Part shown: positions 33,118 through 33,700 of the stretch, in pieces
How the letters are laid out: every line of letters begins with the position of its first letter
How positions within the stretch are numbered: the first letter of the stretch is position 1
DNA from: SFTJ01 sp051871555
GTDB lineage: Bacteria; Bacteroidota; Bacteroidia; Bacteroidales; Muribaculaceae
DNA: 33,700 nt
Assembly (NCBI GenBank): GCA_051871555.1
Contig: JBJECZ010000084.1
Location: 1-33,700 of the forward strand
Direction of reading: 5' to 3'
Notes under the pieces: generated by a model
What the model saw: only the letters and a program-made list of their open reading frames with translations
Database searches by the model: none
Told to the model about the DNA's origin: nothing
Made by a program: the position numbers and the translations under genes

Positions 33118-33621
33118 ATGTTTAGAGTAGGTATGGGTTTCGACGTCCATCGCTTGGTTGAAGGACGCGAACTATGGCTTGGTGGCGTAAAAATCGACTA
33201 TGAAAAGGGGCTGCTTGGACACAGCGACGCCGACGTGGCTATTCATGCGCTGTGCGACGCAATGCTGGGTGCTGCAAACCTTGGCGACATTGGTCACCAC
33301 TTCCCCGATAAAGACCCAAAATATAAAGGAATCGACAGCAAGAAGCTACTTGTCGAGGTCAATCGCCTTATTGACGCACAGGGATATGAACTTGGCAACG
33401 CCGACATAACCATTTGCTGCGAACAACCGAAAATCAACCCACACATCGTGGCAATGCAAGACGCCTTGGCGTGGTGCCTTAATTGCAGCGCAATGAGCAT
33501 CTCAATCAAAGCCACCACGACCGAAAAGCTGGGCTACACTGGACGCGGCGAAGGAATTGCTGCCTATGCCGTGGTATTGCTCAAGAAGAAATCGAGCGAT
33601 TATATGCCCTACACCATGTAA
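33118..33621 (+). CDS. ispF: 2-C-methyl-D-erythritol 2,4-cyclodiphosphate synthase
   Basis: The 167-residue protein makes the cyclic diphosphate intermediate of the non-mevalonate isoprenoid pathway. The zinc ligands are visible: Asp9 and His11 in MGFDVH, and His43 in GHSDADVAIH. HHFPDKD (flexible loop) and KATTTEKLGYTGRGEGIAA, the C-terminal trimer contact block, are also present. Length matches the family. I use ATG 33118; an in-frame TTG at 33061 would overlap the porV end by 17 nt and adds residues the family lacks. It lies 40 nt after porV, so it may be expressed with it. Confidence 0.95.
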   Translation: MFRVGMGFDVHRLVEGRELWLGGVKIDYEKGLLGHSDADVAIHALCDAMLGAANLGDIGHHFPDKDPKYKGIDSKKLLVEVNRLIDAQGYELGNADITICCEQPKINPHIVAMQDALAWCLNCSAMSISIKATTTEKLGYTGRGEGIAAYAVVLLKKKSSDYMPYTM

Positions 33622-33684
33622 TCGCCCCGTTTTTTTTGTTGAAAATCAAACGCAGATTCTACCTGCAAGTGCAAAATTAAGCAA

Positions 33685-33692
33685 TAAATTTG
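33685..33692 (+). promoter_or_regulatory. -7-like element at the window end
   Basis: TAAATTTG matches TAnnTTTG and lies 63 nt after ispF. No -33 TTTG is in place and its gene is outside the window, so it is only a candidate for a downstream promoter. Confidence 0.3.
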
Positions 33693-33700
33693 AAGAATTC

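Overview
The window looks like chromosome of an anaerobic, gut-type member of the order Bacteroidales. The evidence is the type IX secretion genes (porV and two PorU-like sortases), a TonB-dependent receptor with a carboxypeptidase-like N-terminal domain, a DUF3078 protein, a Bacteroidetes-type tyrosine recombinase, the GGGtGRT protein pair, and several promoters of the Bacteroidetes form (TAnnTTTG at -7, in the best cases TTTG 20 nt upstream). A Muribaculaceae- or Prevotella-like genus is plausible, but I cannot assign one from sequence alone.

Layout. 1-1887: the 3' part of an MBOAT acyltransferase gene and a predicted secreted SGNH-like partner. 1888-3473: a small mobile island, in which an IS200-like/RAYT transposase is framed by inverted copies of a palindrome-rich repeat (a third, decayed copy lies upstream), followed by a small secreted-protein ORF broken by one base in a T run. 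3594-5887: murI and a sodium:solute symporter. 5753-7518: a tyrosine recombinase remnant that has lost its catalytic tyrosine and abuts the symporter stop codon, a repeat-bearing spacer, and tRNA-Gly(CCC) with its terminator. 7577-8494: a small lipoprotein and a small unknown protein, divergently transcribed. 8893-10616: a NifU-like protein and a GGGtGRT protein, closed by a strong terminator. 10712-12862: a CbbX-like AAA+ ATPase whose N-terminal half appears to hold a second, degenerate AAA+ module.

13317-17385: a minus-strand operon with a textbook promoter and terminator, encoding a DUF3078 outer-membrane barrel, two unknown exported proteins and a secreted C1B cysteine peptidase. 17435-20250: a His-rich small membrane protein and a TonB-dependent receptor with CxxC in its plug, probably a metal-related uptake unit, again with a textbook promoter. 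20286-23717: a full-length PorU-like sortase. 24011-26578: a divergent secreted GH84 beta-N-acetylglucosaminidase. 26958-28205: the redox repressor gene rex and a FAH-family protein that has lost all its metal ligands. 28315-33621: a second, divergent PorU-like protein, porV and ispF.

The main themes are export and cell-surface biology (T9SS sortases and PorV, TonB receptor, GH84, DUF3078 barrel, MBOAT/SGNH surface acylation) alongside housekeeping genes (murI, ispF, tRNA, rex). I did not find a CRISPR array, prophage, toxin-antitoxin or classical defence system. The observations most worth following are the two PorU-like proteins with identical His-Cys spacing, the RAYT/REP-like island, the tandem AAA+ architecture, the FAH protein without metal ligands, and the conserved but functionally unexplained NifU-like/GGGtGRT pair.
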